Assembly (NCBI GenBank): GCA_963974675.1
Contig: CAXBDQ010000013.1
Span: forward strand, 1-64,000
Direction: 5' to 3'
Length of the DNA stretch: 64,000 bases
Origin: Porticoccus sp963974675
GTDB taxonomy: Bacteria > Pseudomonadota > Gammaproteobacteria > Pseudomonadales > Porticoccaceae
Both the position numbers and the translations under genes were made by a program. The notes below the pieces were generated by a model. It was not told the origin of the DNA, did no database searches, and was given only the letters and a program-made list of their open reading frames with translations. Positions within the stretch are counted from its first letter, which is position 1; each line of letters begins with the position of its first letter. Positions 63,533 through 64,000 of this stretch are shown here, one piece after another.

Positions 63533-64000
63533 GTGAATTTTCTCGCATCCAAAATGGACATTAAAACCTGCCTTTTATCCGTGCTGTTTGGATTGCTACT
63601 ACCGCTCTCCATGGCACCCTTTAATATCTGGCCCGCCGGCGTATTATCCATAGCCGGGTTCGCAGCACTAATCTGTGGACATACGACTCACCAGTCTTCG
63701 GCCAAGTTCGTTTTCCTGCACAGCCTCAGTTATGGGCTGGGAGTTTATGCTGTCGGAGCATCGTGGATCTTTGTGAGCATCCACGATTACGGTCAAGCCG
63801 GTATTGCTTTGTCGTTACTCCTTATTACGCCCTTTATTGTTTTCCTGTCATTCTTGCTCACGATACCTTTTGTTGTCTTCAGTAAACTTCGAAGCACAAT
63901 AACAGCGGACACTCACAACTATACGTCCTACTCCCTCGCGATCACCATGCTGCTAATATTTCCCAGCCTCTGGACGATTAGTGAATGGTTTCGTGGATGG
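63533..64000 (+). CDS. lnt: Apolipoprotein N-acyltransferase, C-terminus cut by window edge
   Basis: 156 codons open to the window end. The N-terminus has several membrane helices (LSVLFGLLLPLSMAPFNIWPAG and others), the conserved GASWIFVSIHDYG segment (about 78-90) and WTISEWFRGW at the edge. Lnt adds the third acyl chain to lipoproteins in the inner membrane; the nitrilase catalytic half lies beyond. Start is GTG at 63533 (AGGA upstream) or the ATG at 63554. It is the usual last gene of the ybeZ-ybeY-corC-lnt group. Confidence 0.94.
   Translation, partial: MNFLASKMDIKTCLLSVLFGLLLPLSMAPFNIWPAGVLSIAGFAALICGHTTHQSSAKFVFLHSLSYGLGVYAVGASWIFVSIHDYGQAGIALSLLLITPFIVFLSFLLTIPFVVFSKLRSTITADTHNYTSYSLAITMLLIFPSLWTISEWFRGW

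Noticed and set aside
1..64000. CRISPR arrays, tRNA/rRNA genes, insertion sequences, integrases
   Set aside because: No regularly spaced repeats, tRNA-like TTCGAAT arms, transposase motifs or terminal repeats were found on reading both strands.

Overview
This 64-kb window comes from a Gram-negative bacterium, most likely a marine gammaproteobacterium. The evidence is the miaB–phoH(ybeZ)–ybeY–corC–lnt order at the right end, an adjacent DUF1820 gene, moderate GC, and a complete exosortase-A (XrtA/PEP-CTERM) exopolysaccharide locus. Family names are recalled from conserved motifs and gene order; no search was run.

Layout. 1-1792 (minus): a truncated Wzy/O-ligase-like membrane protein and a secreted trypsin-like protease. 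1913-8774 (plus): an XrtA-associated biosynthetic operon with an AMP-forming acyl ligase, a PLP decarboxylase, an acyl carrier protein, two alpha/beta hydrolases and an asparagine-synthetase-like protein whose glutaminase half has lost its nucleophile. 8832-25051 (both strands): an accessory polysaccharide-tailoring region with two ATP-grasp ligases plus a sugar-transfer-associated ATP-grasp, an acyltransferase-3, a QueC-like PP-loop protein, two polysaccharide deacetylases, a secreted TPR protein, a flippase, two sulfotransferase-like proteins, an ATP-grasp/LMW tyrosine phosphatase fusion, an esterase and an HzsA-like c-type cytochrome. 25098-44981 (minus): the conserved EPS core, running from a lipoprotein exporter, chain-length protein, tyrosine autokinase and outer-membrane protein through WecB, a deacetylase, a FemAB protein, glycosyltransferases, exosortase A and an amidotransferase to a CapK-like ligase and an O-ligase. 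45378-46787 (plus): the initiating sugar-phosphate transferase. 46886-50336 (minus): the PrsK/PrsR two-component pair. 50656-53032 (plus): a UDP-HexNAc epimerase and dehydrogenase making a uronic acid donor.

53147-56193 (plus) is the most intriguing part. A good sigma-54 promoter precedes a small Tat-signal exported protein, followed by a PqqD-like peptide chaperone, an HprK-related kinase and an NTP_transf_5 nucleotidyltransferase. The same enzyme trio is used as tailoring machinery in some lasso-peptide clusters. PrsR is a sigma-54 activator encoded 5 kb away. Next is the XrtA-associated ATPase, whose gene ends in an A9 run. A -1 shift there opens 87 more codons encoding an Arg-rich, conserved-looking tail.

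57652-64000 is ordinary housekeeping sequence: an aminotransferase, a strong bidirectional terminator, DUF1820, miaB, phoH, ybeY, corC and the start of lnt. No tRNA, rRNA, CRISPR array, insertion sequence or PEP-CTERM substrate gene was seen.

Working model: a Wzy-type, probably uronic-acid-containing and sulfated/acylated exopolysaccharide is started by the EpsB-like transferase, extended by the glycosyltransferases, flipped, length-controlled and exported. Exosortase A sorts PEP-CTERM proteins encoded elsewhere, and PrsK/PrsR with sigma-54 controls the substrates.
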